Positions 37,156 through 45,686 of a DNA stretch of 64,000 bases are shown here, in pieces (position 1 is the first letter of the stretch; each line of letters begins with the position of its first letter). This DNA comes from Saccharothrix tamanrassetensis. Lineage in GTDB: Bacteria; Actinomycetota; Actinomycetes; Mycobacteriales; Pseudonocardiaceae. Below the pieces are notes generated by a model that had not been told where the DNA came from, ran no database searches, and saw nothing but the letters and a program-made list of their open reading frames with translations. The position numbers and the translations under genes are program-made. Where the stretch lies: assembly GCF_014203665.1 (NCBI RefSeq), contig NZ_JACHJN010000012.1, forward strand, positions 1 to 64,000, read 5' to 3'.

Positions 37156-38902
37156 AATCAGCCGAGACCCGTGGGCGACGCTGGACGAGCTGCTTGGTAT
37201 CGAAGTGGCTGACGCGGTCGAGGATGGCATCGGGCCGATGGCGGGTTACGGCCGGTGCTCGACCGAGGACAACCAGGATCCGGAGACTTCGCGCGGGTGG
37301 CAGTTCGGCAACGGGCGGAAGTTCGTGGAGCCGTTCGGCGGGGTGATCGTGGAGGAGTTCTTCGATATCGGGCAGTCGCGGTCCGTGCCCTGGGATCGGC
37401 GGGATGAGGCGTCACGGTTGTTGGCGGCGTTGAAGAACCCGTATCGCGGATGGAACGCCGTGGTCGTGGGTGAGGGCACGCGGTGCTGGTTCGGCAATCA
37501 GTTCTCGTTGATCGCGCCCCGGTTCGCCGCGTACGGGGTGGATCTGTGGGTGCCGGAGTTGGGCGGCAAGTACGACCCGCGCAACCCGTCGCACAAGATG
37601 CTGATGAGTGTGCTCGGTGGCATGAGTGAGTCCGAGCGTCAGCACGTCCAGGCGCGGGTGCGGGCGGCTATGGATGCTCAGGTGCTCAACGAAGGGCGAC
37701 ACCAGGGCGGGCGCGCGCCGTACGGGTACGAGACCGTGGATGGCGGACCGCATCCGAACCCGCGCAAGGCTGTTGAGGGCTACCGGTTGCGGGTGTTGGC
37801 GATTGACGAGGGATCGGCGTGGGTGGTGCGGCGGATCTTCGCCGAGTACCTGAACGGCCGGGGTGATCGGGCGATTGCCACCGGGTTGAACCGGGACCGG
37901 ATTCCGTGTCCTTCGGCGCGGCGGCCGGATCAGAACCCGCACCGGCCCGGTGACGGTTGGCAGGGCAGCACCGTGCGCGCGATTCTCGACAACCCCCGGT
38001 ACACCGGCTATGCGTTCTTCGGGCGCTGGATGCGTCAGGAGATGCTGCTCGACCCGGACGACGTGGCGGCCGGGAACGTGATCCGGTTCCGGCGCGCGAG
38101 CGCTGACCGCGTCGTCCGCTCACGTAGGCAGGCGCACCCGGAGATCGTCAGCGTGGAGGAGTTCACGCAAGCGCAGTTGCTCCGCAAGGCGAAGTCCGCT
38201 GGCGGGCTGAAGACGGCCCGAAAGACAGAGCGCGCCGAGCGGCCGACGAAACAGACCTACCTGTTCCGGGGTCGGCTGCGGTGCACGGTCTGTGAACGGA
38301 AGATGGAAGCCAGTCCTCGTGCGCGCGGGATGTACTACCGGTGCCCGGCAAGGACGTTGCCGAACGGTTCGTCCGCGCTGGGCATCCACCCGCCGACGAT
38401 CTACCTCCGTGAGGATGTGCTCTTGGTGGCGATCAACAAGTGGTTGGGCGGGCTGTTCGACCCGAGGAACGTCGACCGGACTGTGGCGGCGTTGGTCGAC
38501 TCACAGGGGACTGTGACCCCCACGAACCACGATTCGGCGCGAAAGCGGCTGGCGAAGTCAGAACAGGAGCTGAGTCGCTACCAGGCAGCGATCAAGGCGG
38601 GAATTGACCCGATGGCGCTGGTAGAGCCCATGAACGAGGCACAAGCGGTGCGGGCGGCGGCCAAGGCCGAACTGGAGGGCACTCCACCGCCGGACACCCT
38701 CACAGCGGCCGGAGTGCACGCCATGATCGACTCGCTGGGAGACGTCGGAGCGGCGCTCAAGGACACCAAGACGGAGAGTCTGCTCAAGGTCTACCAGGGT
38801 CTTGACCTGCAAGTTCTCTACAAAGACAAAGCCCACGTGGCTGATGTGATGATCAAGCCAGTGGGCTATGTGAATAGTGCTCGTGTCCGAGGGGGGACTT
38901 GA
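37145..38902 (+). CDS. Large serine integrase
   Basis: 585 aa, GTG 37145. The catalytic Ser39 lies in YGRCSTEDNQ. The resolvase domain reaches ~185 (GGMSESERQHVQARV), the recombinase domain ~190-330 (RAPYGYETVDGGP, LDNPRYTGYAFF), the zinc ribbon ~380-410 (CTVCERKM...YYRCPA) and the coiled coil ~455-500. It catalyses site-specific insertion and excision. Its last codons and stop lie within the 3' end of the tRNA-Leu gene, read from the opposite strand. The right attachment site is therefore both tRNA and integrase coding sequence. It relates closely to the broken recombinase at 23,346. Confidence 0.93.
   Translation: MTAEISRDPWATLDELLGIEVADAVEDGIGPMAGYGRCSTEDNQDPETSRGWQFGNGRKFVEPFGGVIVEEFFDIGQSRSVPWDRRDEASRLLAALKNPYRGWNAVVVGEGTRCWFGNQFSLIAPRFAAYGVDLWVPELGGKYDPRNPSHKMLMSVLGGMSESERQHVQARVRAAMDAQVLNEGRHQGGRAPYGYETVDGGPHPNPRKAVEGYRLRVLAIDEGSAWVVRRIFAEYLNGRGDRAIATGLNRDRIPCPSARRPDQNPHRPGDGWQGSTVRAILDNPRYTGYAFFGRWMRQEMLLDPDDVAAGNVIRFRRASADRVVRSRRQAHPEIVSVEEFTQAQLLRKAKSAGGLKTARKTERAERPTKQTYLFRGRLRCTVCERKMEASPRARGMYYRCPARTLPNGSSALGIHPPTIYLREDVLLVAINKWLGGLFDPRNVDRTVAALVDSQGTVTPTNHDSARKRLAKSEQELSRYQAAIKAGIDPMALVEPMNEAQAVRAAAKAELEGTPPPDTLTAAGVHAMIDSLGDVGAALKDTKTESLLKVYQGLDLQVLYKDKAHVADVMIKPVGYVNSARVRGGT
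38883..38901 (+). other. Candidate right attachment site within tRNA-Leu
   Basis: GTGTCCGAGG-GGG-GACTTG covers the last 18 nt of the tRNA gene (acceptor 3' strand and part of the T arm) plus one base. It is repeated with two changes at 25274-25292. The integrase stop TGA (38900-38902) overlaps it. Confidence 0.55.
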
Positions 38903-38966
38903 ACCCCCACCCCCTTTCGGGGACTAGCACCTCAAGCTAGCGCGTCTGCCATTCCGCCACCCGGAC
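38884..38966 (-). tRNA. tRNA-Leu (anticodon GAG)
   Basis: 83 nt on the minus strand. Acceptor GTCCGGG pairs with CTCGGAC (one G-U). The anticodon arm is CTAGC-TTGAGGT-GCTAG, giving anticodon GAG. There is a long variable arm (TCCCCGAAAGGGG-like) and a T arm GGGGGTTCAAGTCCCCC, as expected for class II leucine tRNA. No CCA is encoded. Its 3' end lies toward the element and overlaps the integrase stop. It is the insertion target. Confidence 0.95.
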
Positions 38967-39140
38967 CCGGCTCTCGCCGTGGTGTGGCCATAGATTACAT
39001 GATCGTATTTCGTGGTCCAAATCGGGGTGGCTGTGACGCCGGTTGTGCGCGTTTCCGCTGTTCACGGCGGGGCAGTGGGTGTTCGTGCGGGATGTCGGCG
39101 GGGCGCCTCGGACGTGGCCCCGCCATGCCGTGAACAGGTC

Positions 39141-39240
39141 GGACGCCGCTCCGACGTCTCCCAGCGGGTCGATCATGGCGTGCACGTCGGCCGCCGTCAG
39201 GCCATCCGCCGCCCGTACGTGCCCAAGGCGGCGGTGGCCG
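39141..39240 (-). pseudogene. Scrap of a serine integrase C-terminus beyond the tRNA
   Basis: The minus strand reads LTAADVHAMIDPLGDVGAA, matching LTAAGVHAMIDSLGDVGAA near the end of the integrase at 37,145. The DNA at 39144-39200 matches 38699-38757 region at about 52 of 57 positions, in inverted orientation. It is too short to be functional. It records an earlier element or an inversion on the 5' side of the tRNA. Confidence 0.7.
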
Positions 39241-39248
39241 AATAGCTG

Positions 39249-39289
39249 CCGCGTCCGGCCACCGTGCTTGCTCCGGTGGCCGGACGCGG
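39249..39289 (-). terminator. Strong hairpin terminator after the alcohol dehydrogenase
   Basis: CCGCGTCCGGCCACC pairs perfectly over 15 bp with GGTGGCCGGACGCGG around an 11-nt loop, 7 bp after the stop of the minus-strand gene. There is no long T run, as usual in high-GC actinomycetes. Confidence 0.8.
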
Positions 39290-39296
39290 ATGGCCG

Positions 39297-40472
39297 TCAG
39301 GGTTTGAGGACGACCTTCTCGCAGTCGTCCTGCTTGTTCTTGAAGAGTTCGAAGCCGCGTTCTGCCTCGTCCAGCGCCAGGGTGTGGGTGATGATCCGGG
39401 TCGGGTCGATCTCCCCGCGCTCGATGCGCTCCAGCAGCGGCTTCATGTAGCGCTGCACGTGGCATTGCCCGGTCCGCAGGGTCAGCGACCGGTTCATCCA
39501 CGCGCCGGCGGGGAACTTGTCCAGCAGGCCGCCGTACACGCCGATCACCGAGACCACGCCGCCGCTGCGGCACGACAAGATCGCCTGGCGCAGCGCGTGG
39601 GGGCGTTCGGTCTCCGACCGCACGGCCTGCTTGACCCGGTCGTACGCGGCGATGTGTGCGCTGCCGTGGGTGGCTTCCAGGCCGACCGCGTCGATGCACT
39701 TGTCCGGTCCGCGCCCGCCGGTCAGTTCCAGCAGCCGGGAGCGCACGTCGACCTCTTCGAAGTTGACCGGCGTGTGGCCCGCCCGTTCCGCCATTCGCAG
39801 CCGGTAGGGCTCCTTGTCGATGGCGATGACCTTCGCGGCGCCGAGGACCCGGGCGCTGTCCATGGCGAACTGGCCGACCGGTCCCGCACCCCAGACCGCC
39901 ACCACGTCGCTGGACTGGATGTCGCACATCTCGGCACCCATGTAGCCGGTGGGCAGGATGTCGGAGAGGAACAGCACCTGCTCGTCGGTCAGGTCCGACT
40001 CGATCTTCAACGGGCCGACGTCGGCGAACGGCACCCGCGCGTACTGCGCCTGACCGCCGGCGAAGCCGCCGGTCAGGTGCGAGTAGCCGAAGATCCCCGC
40101 GACCGGGTGTCCGAACATCTTCTCCGCGATCCCCGCGTTCGGGTTCGAGTTCTCGCAGCAGGAGTACAGCTCGGCGGAGCAGGCGCCGCACGCGCCGCAG
40201 CTGATCGGGAACGGCACGACGACCCGGTCCCCGACGCGCAGCCGTCCCGGATCGACGCCCCGGCCGACCTCGATCACCTCGCCCATGAACTCGTGCCCCA
40301 GGATGTCGCCGTCCTGCATGGTGGGCACGTAGCCGTCGACCAGGTGCAGGTCCGAGCCGCAGATCGCGGTGGAGGTGATCCGGACGATGGCATCGCGGTC
40401 GTTCAGGATCTTCGGGTCCGGCACGTCACGGACCTCGACCTTGTTGCGGCCCGCCCAGGTGTTCGCCTTCAC
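39297..40472 (-). CDS. Zinc-dependent alcohol dehydrogenase (FdhA-like)
   Basis: 391 aa, GTG 40472 overlapping the upstream stop (GTGA), with GGGAG upstream. It is a medium-chain dehydrogenase: catalytic zinc site ICGSDLH and GHEFMG, structural zinc Cys cluster [15 protein letters not shown], and Rossmann motif VWGAGPVG. The overall pattern ([13 protein letters not shown] start, [11 protein letters not shown], long insert before the C-terminus) follows the glutathione-independent formaldehyde dehydrogenase-like group, oxidising alcohols or aldehyde adducts with NAD(P). The true substrate is unknown. It is the second gene of a pair with the SRPBCC protein. Confidence 0.88.
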   Translation of the reverse strand: MKANTWAGRNKVEVRDVPDPKILNDRDAIVRITSTAICGSDLHLVDGYVPTMQDGDILGHEFMGEVIEVGRGVDPGRLRVGDRVVVPFPISCGACGACSAELYSCCENSNPNAGIAEKMFGHPVAGIFGYSHLTGGFAGGQAQYARVPFADVGPLKIESDLTDEQVLFLSDILPTGYMGAEMCDIQSSDVVAVWGAGPVGQFAMDSARVLGAAKVIAIDKEPYRLRMAERAGHTPVNFEEVDVRSRLLELTGGRGPDKCIDAVGLEATHGSAHIAAYDRVKQAVRSETERPHALRQAILSCRSGGVVSVIGVYGGLLDKFPAGAWMNRSLTLRTGQCHVQRYMKPLLERIERGEIDPTRIITHTLALDEAERGFELFKNKQDDCEKVVLKP

Positions 40473-41011
40473 GCGTCCGCTCCCTTCTCCAGTTCGGCGT
40501 CCGACAGCGGCTGCGCCGGACGCTGCGGGAACTCCCCGCGCGCCCGCTTGCCCCAAGGGGCGCCGTCGGACCGGACGACCTCGCCGGTCTCCAGCACCTG
40601 CTTGAGCCGGCGCAGGTCGTCGTCGAGCTGCTGGTGCGGTTCCTCGCCGAAGTACTTCGCGACCGCCTTGCCGATTGCGCCGCCCGGGATCTCGTACACC
40701 AGGACGACGTGCACCTCGGTGCTCACGCCGTCCGGGGCGGGCACGAACCAGACCGCACCGGTGTTGGGCACGTCGGCGTCGCCGGTCGACTGCCACCTGA
40801 TCTTCTCGGTGGGCCTCTCGTCGATGATCTCCGCGTCCCACTCGACGTTCTTGCCGAACGGGGCATCGGCGACCCAGTGGCTCGTCCGGTCACCGGTGGT
40901 GCGGACCTCTTCGAGGTGCGCCATGAACGTCGGGAGGTTCTCCAGGTCGCGCCAGAACGCGTAGACCTCCGGCGGGGGTTTGCGAATGGTGGTCGTAGCC
41001 GTCAGTTCCAT
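40469..41011 (-). CDS. SRPBCC (polyketide cyclase/Coq10-like) protein
   Basis: 180 aa, ATG 41011. It begins with the family edge strand [20 protein letters not shown]; further strands include [20 protein letters not shown] and [14 protein letters not shown], typical of a helix-grip fold with a hydrophobic cavity. A charged tail of ~40 residues follows. Homologues often sit beside a dehydrogenase as general ligand carriers. It is coupled to the alcohol dehydrogenase gene by a 4-bp overlap. Confidence 0.85.
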   Translation of the reverse strand: MELTATTTIRKPPPEVYAFWRDLENLPTFMAHLEEVRTTGDRTSHWVADAPFGKNVEWDAEIIDERPTEKIRWQSTGDADVPNTGAVWFVPAPDGVSTEVHVVLVYEIPGGAIGKAVAKYFGEEPHQQLDDDLRRLKQVLETGEVVRSDGAPWGKRARGEFPQRPAQPLSDAELEKGADA

Positions 41012-41511
41012 GGATCCTCACTTGGCGTGAGCTCCGCACCACTGGCACGGAGCCGATCTTGTTGGCTCGGGTGGCCTGCACGGCGGTCGGCAGGTCCGGC
41101 GCATCCGACGGACAAAACCGGTGGCACCGACGAGCCGCCGACGGCCGCCCGCACGGTGGGTGATGGCCATCCCGAGCGCGGTCGGGTCCATCGCGTCGCC
41201 CAAACCGGGGTGCGTCTTACTCGAACCGGACTACCCACCGGAATTCCGCCTAACCCGCCGATCGACCAATGGGGGCGATGGCACCCGATTCAGGTCTTCG
41301 ACCGCGGATCCGGGACGTGCGCGTCGGCGTGGGGCAGGTGGGCGCCCGGACCTGGGAACGCCGGTGCGGCGACTGTGCGCGACTACCGGTGAGGAGTTCT
41401 GATGACCCGCAGCGAACACCGCCCGTAGACCGTCGTCGGGCTGGTTGCGGCCCCACCGGACCACCCGGCTCAGGTCACCGCCGGTTCACCGCTGAACGCG
41501 TGTTTCCTACC
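41012..41511. other. Intergenic region without recognisable gene
   Basis: 500 bp upstream of the SRPBCC gene and downstream of the amidohydrolase. The short frames on both strands lack ribosome binding sites and family motifs. It probably holds the promoter of the SRPBCC-dehydrogenase pair; no clear -35/-10 seen. Confidence 0.5.
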
Positions 41512-42735
41512 TCATGGGCGGAGGTGGATGTGGCCGTTTTGCATCACGAAGTCGACCTGCCCCATCACGGACATCGTGGTGAGCGGGTTGCCGGGTACGG
41601 CGACCAGGTCTGCCACGCAGCCGGGGCGCAGGCGTCCGAGTTCCGGGCGTTTCAGCAGGTCAGCCGCAGCGCTGGTGGCGGCGCGCAGCACGCGTGCGGG
41701 TGGGATGCCGACCTGGGTCATGTCTGCGAACTCGCGCCAGTTCTCGGCGTGGGGGAACGTGCTGGCGTCCGTGCCGAACGCCAAGGCGACCTCGCTGTCC
41801 GCGAGCAGCTGCGCGGATTTACGGATGCGGTCGGCGTGCGTGCGGTACTTCGTGCGTACTACTGGGGGTTTGGTCGTCCAGAACTCGTCGTCGTCGAGTC
41901 GGCCGAGGAAGTGGGCCTGGGCGTGCAGGGTGGGCACCAGGGGCACGCCGCGGTCGGCCAGCAACTCGAAGGTCTCCGCACCGGCCAGGTTGGCGTGTTC
42001 CACCGAGTCCACGCCCGCGAGCACGGCGCGGCGTACGGCCTCGTCGTTGAACGCGTGCACCGCGCAGGGCAGACCGAGGTCGTGCGCCGTGCCGACCAGC
42101 GCGTCCATCTCGCTCCGGGAGTAGGTCACCGTCGCCGGGTCGTCCGCGGGGGAGGAGAAGCCGCCGCTGGCGGCGAACTTGATCCAGTCGGCGCCCGCCC
42201 GCGCCTGTTCACGCACTCGGCGCACCACTTCGTCGACACCGTCACCGAGGGTGCCGACCTGGAGGCCGTATCGGGTGGCCAGGTCCGGTTCCTTCTCCCC
42301 GTGGCCGCCGCGAGCGGACAGCATGTTCGGCGCGGTGATCAGGCGCGGTCCGACGACGACGCCTTCGGCTTGGGCGCGACGCAGGTCGACGCCTCCCGGG
42401 TAGTCGCCGCTGCCGAGGTCGCGGACCGTGGTGAACCCGTTGTCCAGCAGGTCACGCATCGCGGGCAGTGCCCATAGGATCTGGACACCGATGGGCTCGG
42501 TCACCAGGGACTCGTCGAGCACGTGCACGTGGCAGTCGATGAGGCCGGGCAGCAGTGTGTGGCCGGGCAGCACCACGGTGGTGGTCGCCCATGCCGTGTC
42601 GACGTCCCGACCGACGGCTTCGACGCATCCGCCGCGCACCAGGACCCGGGCGTGTCCGTCGGCGTGGAGTTGGTCGCCGTCCCACAGGCGGTCGGCGATG
42701 ATCACGATGTCGTCATGCCTGCCGGCTTCCGTCAT
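41512..42735 (-). CDS. Metal-dependent amidohydrolase (imidazolonepropionase-like)
   Basis: 407 aa, ATG 42735 overlapping the upstream stop (ATGA). Metal ligands: HVHV in LPGLIDCHVHV, Lys in GADWIKFAASGG, CAVHAFNDEAV, SVEHANL and FGTDAST. These residues fit the amidohydrolase TIM barrel with a binuclear or mononuclear centre, in the group of prolidase/imidazolonepropionase-like hydrolases that cleave amide bonds. It is coupled to a flavin amine oxidase, suggesting a two-step breakdown or processing of an amide or cyclic amine. Confidence 0.88.
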   Translation of the reverse strand: MTEAGRHDDIVIIADRLWDGDQLHADGHARVLVRGGCVEAVGRDVDTAWATTTVVLPGHTLLPGLIDCHVHVLDESLVTEPIGVQILWALPAMRDLLDNGFTTVRDLGSGDYPGGVDLRRAQAEGVVVGPRLITAPNMLSARGGHGEKEPDLATRYGLQVGTLGDGVDEVVRRVREQARAGADWIKFAASGGFSSPADDPATVTYSRSEMDALVGTAHDLGLPCAVHAFNDEAVRRAVLAGVDSVEHANLAGAETFELLADRGVPLVPTLHAQAHFLGRLDDDEFWTTKPPVVRTKYRTHADRIRKSAQLLADSEVALAFGTDASTFPHAENWREFADMTQVGIPPARVLRAATSAAADLLKRPELGRLRPGCVADLVAVPGNPLTTMSVMGQVDFVMQNGHIHLRP

Positions 42736-44483
42736 CGGTGATCGGCTTCGGTGCCGTCGGGCAAGGTGAGGGGGCGGTAGTGCTCGTGGTTCCACAGGTC
42801 GCCCGGTCCGGGGTTGTCCGGAGTGGTGGTGCCTCCCAGGCAGCGCAGCACACCCCAGGCGGCGTTGAGGCCGGAAGCCATGGCGTGGTCGAGCCATCCC
42901 GGCGACCAGGCCACGTCGTCCCCGGCCAGGAACAGCGGTGTCGGCGGTTCGCCGGGCACCGGCGGGGAGCCGGTGAAGTTCTTGACGAAGTTGGCGAACA
43001 GGTCCCACTGGTAGGTGTACTCGCCGGGGCGGGCGAACCGGCAGTAGCCGTGGAAGTTCCGCTCGTTCTCCCAGGAGATGGTGCACGCTGCGGCGGTTTT
43101 CGCCTGCCTGTGCAGTTGTTCAGCCATGTCCGGGTGGATGTCGGCCAGTTCGCGGACCAGGGCCGCTACCCGGTCCTCCACAGTGGACGAAGCCAGCTTC
43201 ATGGAATCCTGGGACCAGGTGAAGCTGAGCACGAGAACGCCGCGCGCGCCGCCGGGTTCCGGTGGCTCGCCGTAGTCGAACGTGTAGGTCGCCCTGGGCA
43301 GGCGGTCGGTGATGGTGACGCCGTCCATGCTGCTGCCCTCCCAGAACGGCAAGGGGGTCACCAGGACCGTCTTGGCGGACTGCCAGTAGCTGAGCCTGCG
43401 GATCGCACTCCGCAGGCGCGGCCCGAACGGCTGAACCCCGTTCAGCGGACGAACCTCGACACCGGTCTCCAGGATGTGCAGCTGCGGCGTGAACACGGCG
43501 GCGGGGTACCACTGGCTGGTGCCGTCCTCGCAGTGCACGACCACCCCCTGCGCGTGGTCCGCGCCGACCTCCAGCGCGGTCACCGCCGGGCGGGGCGCAC
43601 CCCGGTTGACCTCCGCGAGGCTGGTCGAGGTTCCGTCGGGCCCGGTGGTCCGCCGGTTCCAGAACGCGTCCGCGAGGGCGCTGATCCCCTTCTCCAGCAG
43701 GTACATCGTCGAGCCTTCGGTGGTCAGCAGCATCCGGAGCGTCTCCAGGAACGACAGGTCGTAGAACGCGTCCCACACCGTGGTGGCCACGCCCGCAGTC
43801 CCCACCAGGTGCGCGTCGGAACGGCTCAGGCCGACCCCACCGGGGTCACGCAGGAACCGGTAGAAGCTCCACTCCTCGAAGCGGTGCGCCAGGTCGGACC
43901 ACAGCCGCCTCGCACGCTCCCGGTCGCGTGCGCCCAACGCCTCCTGCAGTTCGAACACCCCTATGCGGTGCAGCGCCGCCTCCCACCTGCTGTGGGCGTC
44001 ACCGAACCGGGGGTGCGCGGAGTACAAGTCCTTGATGGTGCTCACCGTGTAACTCGTCCCGTCGAGGTCGAGCACGGTCCGGGGCGTGACGTCGGCGGCG
44101 TACTCGTCGCGGAAGGGCTTCCACCGCAGGCCGAACTCCTCGGTGTAGTGGCGAAGCAGGCGCGCCGAGTCGGGGAAGCGCATGCACCCCAACTCGACCA
44201 CGGCGCTGTCCGCGGCTGACAGCCGGCGGGAGAACATGCGCCCGCCGAGCCTGCGTCCGCCGGGGCCTCCCGGCTCGGTCTCCGCCTCGTAGACGATCGG
44301 ACGGCAACCGATCCGCAGCAGTTCGTAGGCGGCGGTCAAGCCGCTGCCACCGGCACCCACCACGGCCACGGGGGAGCCCAGCGCGTGGTCGGGGAGCCGA
44401 CCGATGCGCCGCCCGCCCGACACGTAGTCGGTGTAGTCGAATGGGAAGTCGACCTGCAAGTCGGTGGCACGCGGTTCGGTCAC
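42732..44483 (-). CDS. Flavin monoamine/L-amino acid oxidase
   Basis: 583 aa from GTG 44483, with GGAAGGA 6 nt upstream; a longer frame exists but lacks a ribosome binding site. FAD-binding motif VAVVGAGGSGLTAAYEL near 50, then GGRRLGGRMFSRR and the substrate-binding ELGCMRFP, as in L-amino acid oxidase / tryptophan monooxygenase-type enzymes. C-terminal FAD contact: LFLAGDDVAWSPGWLDHAM. It oxidises an amine or amino acid with release of H2O2 or as a monooxygenase. It is the first gene of a two-gene unit, divergent from the TenA-like gene at 44,977. Confidence 0.88.
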   Translation of the reverse strand: MTEPRATDLQVDFPFDYTDYVSGGRRIGRLPDHALGSPVAVVGAGGSGLTAAYELLRIGCRPIVYEAETEPGGPGGRRLGGRMFSRRLSAADSAVVELGCMRFPDSARLLRHYTEEFGLRWKPFRDEYAADVTPRTVLDLDGTSYTVSTIKDLYSAHPRFGDAHSRWEAALHRIGVFELQEALGARDRERARRLWSDLAHRFEEWSFYRFLRDPGGVGLSRSDAHLVGTAGVATTVWDAFYDLSFLETLRMLLTTEGSTMYLLEKGISALADAFWNRRTTGPDGTSTSLAEVNRGAPRPAVTALEVGADHAQGVVVHCEDGTSQWYPAAVFTPQLHILETGVEVRPLNGVQPFGPRLRSAIRRLSYWQSAKTVLVTPLPFWEGSSMDGVTITDRLPRATYTFDYGEPPEPGGARGVLVLSFTWSQDSMKLASSTVEDRVAALVRELADIHPDMAEQLHRQAKTAAACTISWENERNFHGYCRFARPGEYTYQWDLFANFVKNFTGSPPVPGEPPTPLFLAGDDVAWSPGWLDHAMASGLNAAWGVLRCLGGTTTPDNPGPGDLWNHEHYRPLTLPDGTEADHR

Positions 44484-44976
44484 GGTCTGTCCTTCCGTCG
44501 CGTCCACACGCGTGGACGCACCGACCATCCCGTCGCGGTACGCGGACCGGTCGGCTGGGATGTTGCTTGGTTTCGCGAAACGGTTACAACACAAGTCTTC
44601 CCGGCACCTGATCGGCCGATGCGGACCACAACCGGACTTGCCGGGGGTTGCCAACTGCTCGCGCAGCTGTGTGGAGGGGGAGGGTGACGTGTTCGTCCAC
44701 CACAAAGTAACAGCGGCTCGGACGCTTGGTCCAGCACCGCTCAGAAGTGCGGACCAATATCCCTCGTGTGTCGCAACACTTCTACGCCAACGGATTGACG
44801 CACTCGGTCCAATGTGTACGGTCGTTGGTCACTGTTCTCGCGCCGCGCAGGGAAACGAGCCGTGGGCGTCGCTGACGACCTAGGGCAGAGGTTGTATATC
44901 CGTTGTCGCACCGGCGTTCTAGGCTTGAGTCAGCGTCACCCGGTCTGCCGTTACATGTGCGACCAGGAGGAAGGTC
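44484..44976. other. Divergent promoter region
   Basis: 493 bp between the amine oxidase and the TenA-like gene. It contains AT-richer patches near 44,570-44,600 and 44,760-44,780. AGGAGGAAGG stands right before ATG 44977. No gene recognised. Confidence 0.5.
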
Positions 44977-45636
44977 ATGGTGAAAGCCACCGAAATCATC
45001 CACAACTACCAGGCACTGCTGCCGATCAAACAACAGGTGCAGAGCAACGAACTGCTCGCCGCCGCGCGAGAGGGCCGCGTCCACCCGCAGCACCTCCAAC
45101 GGCTGGTGATCGGGGAGTTCCTCACCCAGCAGGCCGAGATACCCCGCTACGGCTCGCTGATCGACCGGTTCCGCCACGAGGTGCCGGCCGGTCTGTTCGC
45201 CTTCGTGGCAACCCTGTTCATCTCGCAGCGGCGACTGCTGGCCGACGCCGTGGCCCCTGCCGTGGGACTGAACGTCGACGAACTGCGCCACTCCGACCTG
45301 CCGAAGGCCGTCACCCAGCTCAACCAGGCGGTGTCCTGGGTCGCATCGCACGCGGGGCCTGCTGAAGCGGCGATGGAACTGCACACCGACTTCCAGCTGT
45401 TCTGCCCGGTGGCGGCCGAACTCGTCAGCGCCTTGCGTGAACTCGACAACGTGCCGGACCCGCTGGTCGCGTACCTGGAGAACTACTCCGCCGAACCCGC
45501 CGAGTTGCAACAGCGACTGCCGGAGGTGGTCGAGTACGGCCTCGCCCAAGGCGAACCGGAGCGGTGGGTCACCCGCAGTGCCGAAGAGATTCCGGACTTG
45601 CTGTCCGACTACTGGCACTACATCGCGGCCGGTTGA
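44977..45636 (+). CDS. TenA/PqqC-like all-helical protein, first copy
   Basis: 219 aa, with a very strong ribosome binding site (AGGAGGAAGG). The pattern follows the TENA/THI-4/PqqC group: a helical haem-oxygenase-like fold, with VIGEFLTQQAEIPRYGSL then RFRHEVPAGLFAFVATLF, SWVASHAGPAEAAMELHTDF, and VVEYGLAQGEPERWVTRSA near the end. The catalytic Cys of thiaminase II is not evident, so thiamine salvage is unlikely. A metal-dependent or cofactor-binding role is possible. It faces a paralogue 50 bp away and diverges from an amine oxidase. Confidence 0.65.
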   Translation: MVKATEIIHNYQALLPIKQQVQSNELLAAAREGRVHPQHLQRLVIGEFLTQQAEIPRYGSLIDRFRHEVPAGLFAFVATLFISQRRLLADAVAPAVGLNVDELRHSDLPKAVTQLNQAVSWVASHAGPAEAAMELHTDFQLFCPVAAELVSALRELDNVPDPLVAYLENYSAEPAELQQRLPEVVEYGLAQGEPERWVTRSAEEIPDLLSDYWHYIAAG

Positions 45637-45667
45637 CCGACTCCGCGCGAAGGTCCCGTGGACCGCA

Positions 45668-45684
45668 AGGGGCCGTGCGCCCCT
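45668..45684. terminator. Hairpin between convergent TenA-like genes
   Basis: AGGGGC-cgtgc-GCCCCT, a perfect 6-bp GC stem in the 50-bp gap, probably a two-way terminator. Confidence 0.5.
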
Positions 45685-45686
45685 GC

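Larger units (their letters stand above)
25274..38901 (+). mobile_element. Candidate integrative element (AICE-like) inserted in tRNA-Leu
   Basis: Bounded by the imperfect direct repeats 25274-25292 and 38883-38901. Left cargo: reverse transcriptase, membrane protein, HEPN-like relic, all AT-richer than the surroundings. Right backbone: regulators, excisionase-like gene, FtsK-type translocase and serine integrase, ending inside the tRNA 3' end. I see no Rep initiator, unlike pSAM2-type elements, so it is either non-replicating or uses an unrecognised initiator. The left boundary is an inference from the repeat. Confidence 0.6.

Noticed and set aside
38995-40191. 398-aa frame on the minus strand
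   Set aside because: Arg/Pro-rich and frame-shifted relative to the alcohol dehydrogenase, which has all zinc motifs; a shadow. Only its 5'-distal overlap with the integrase scrap was kept.
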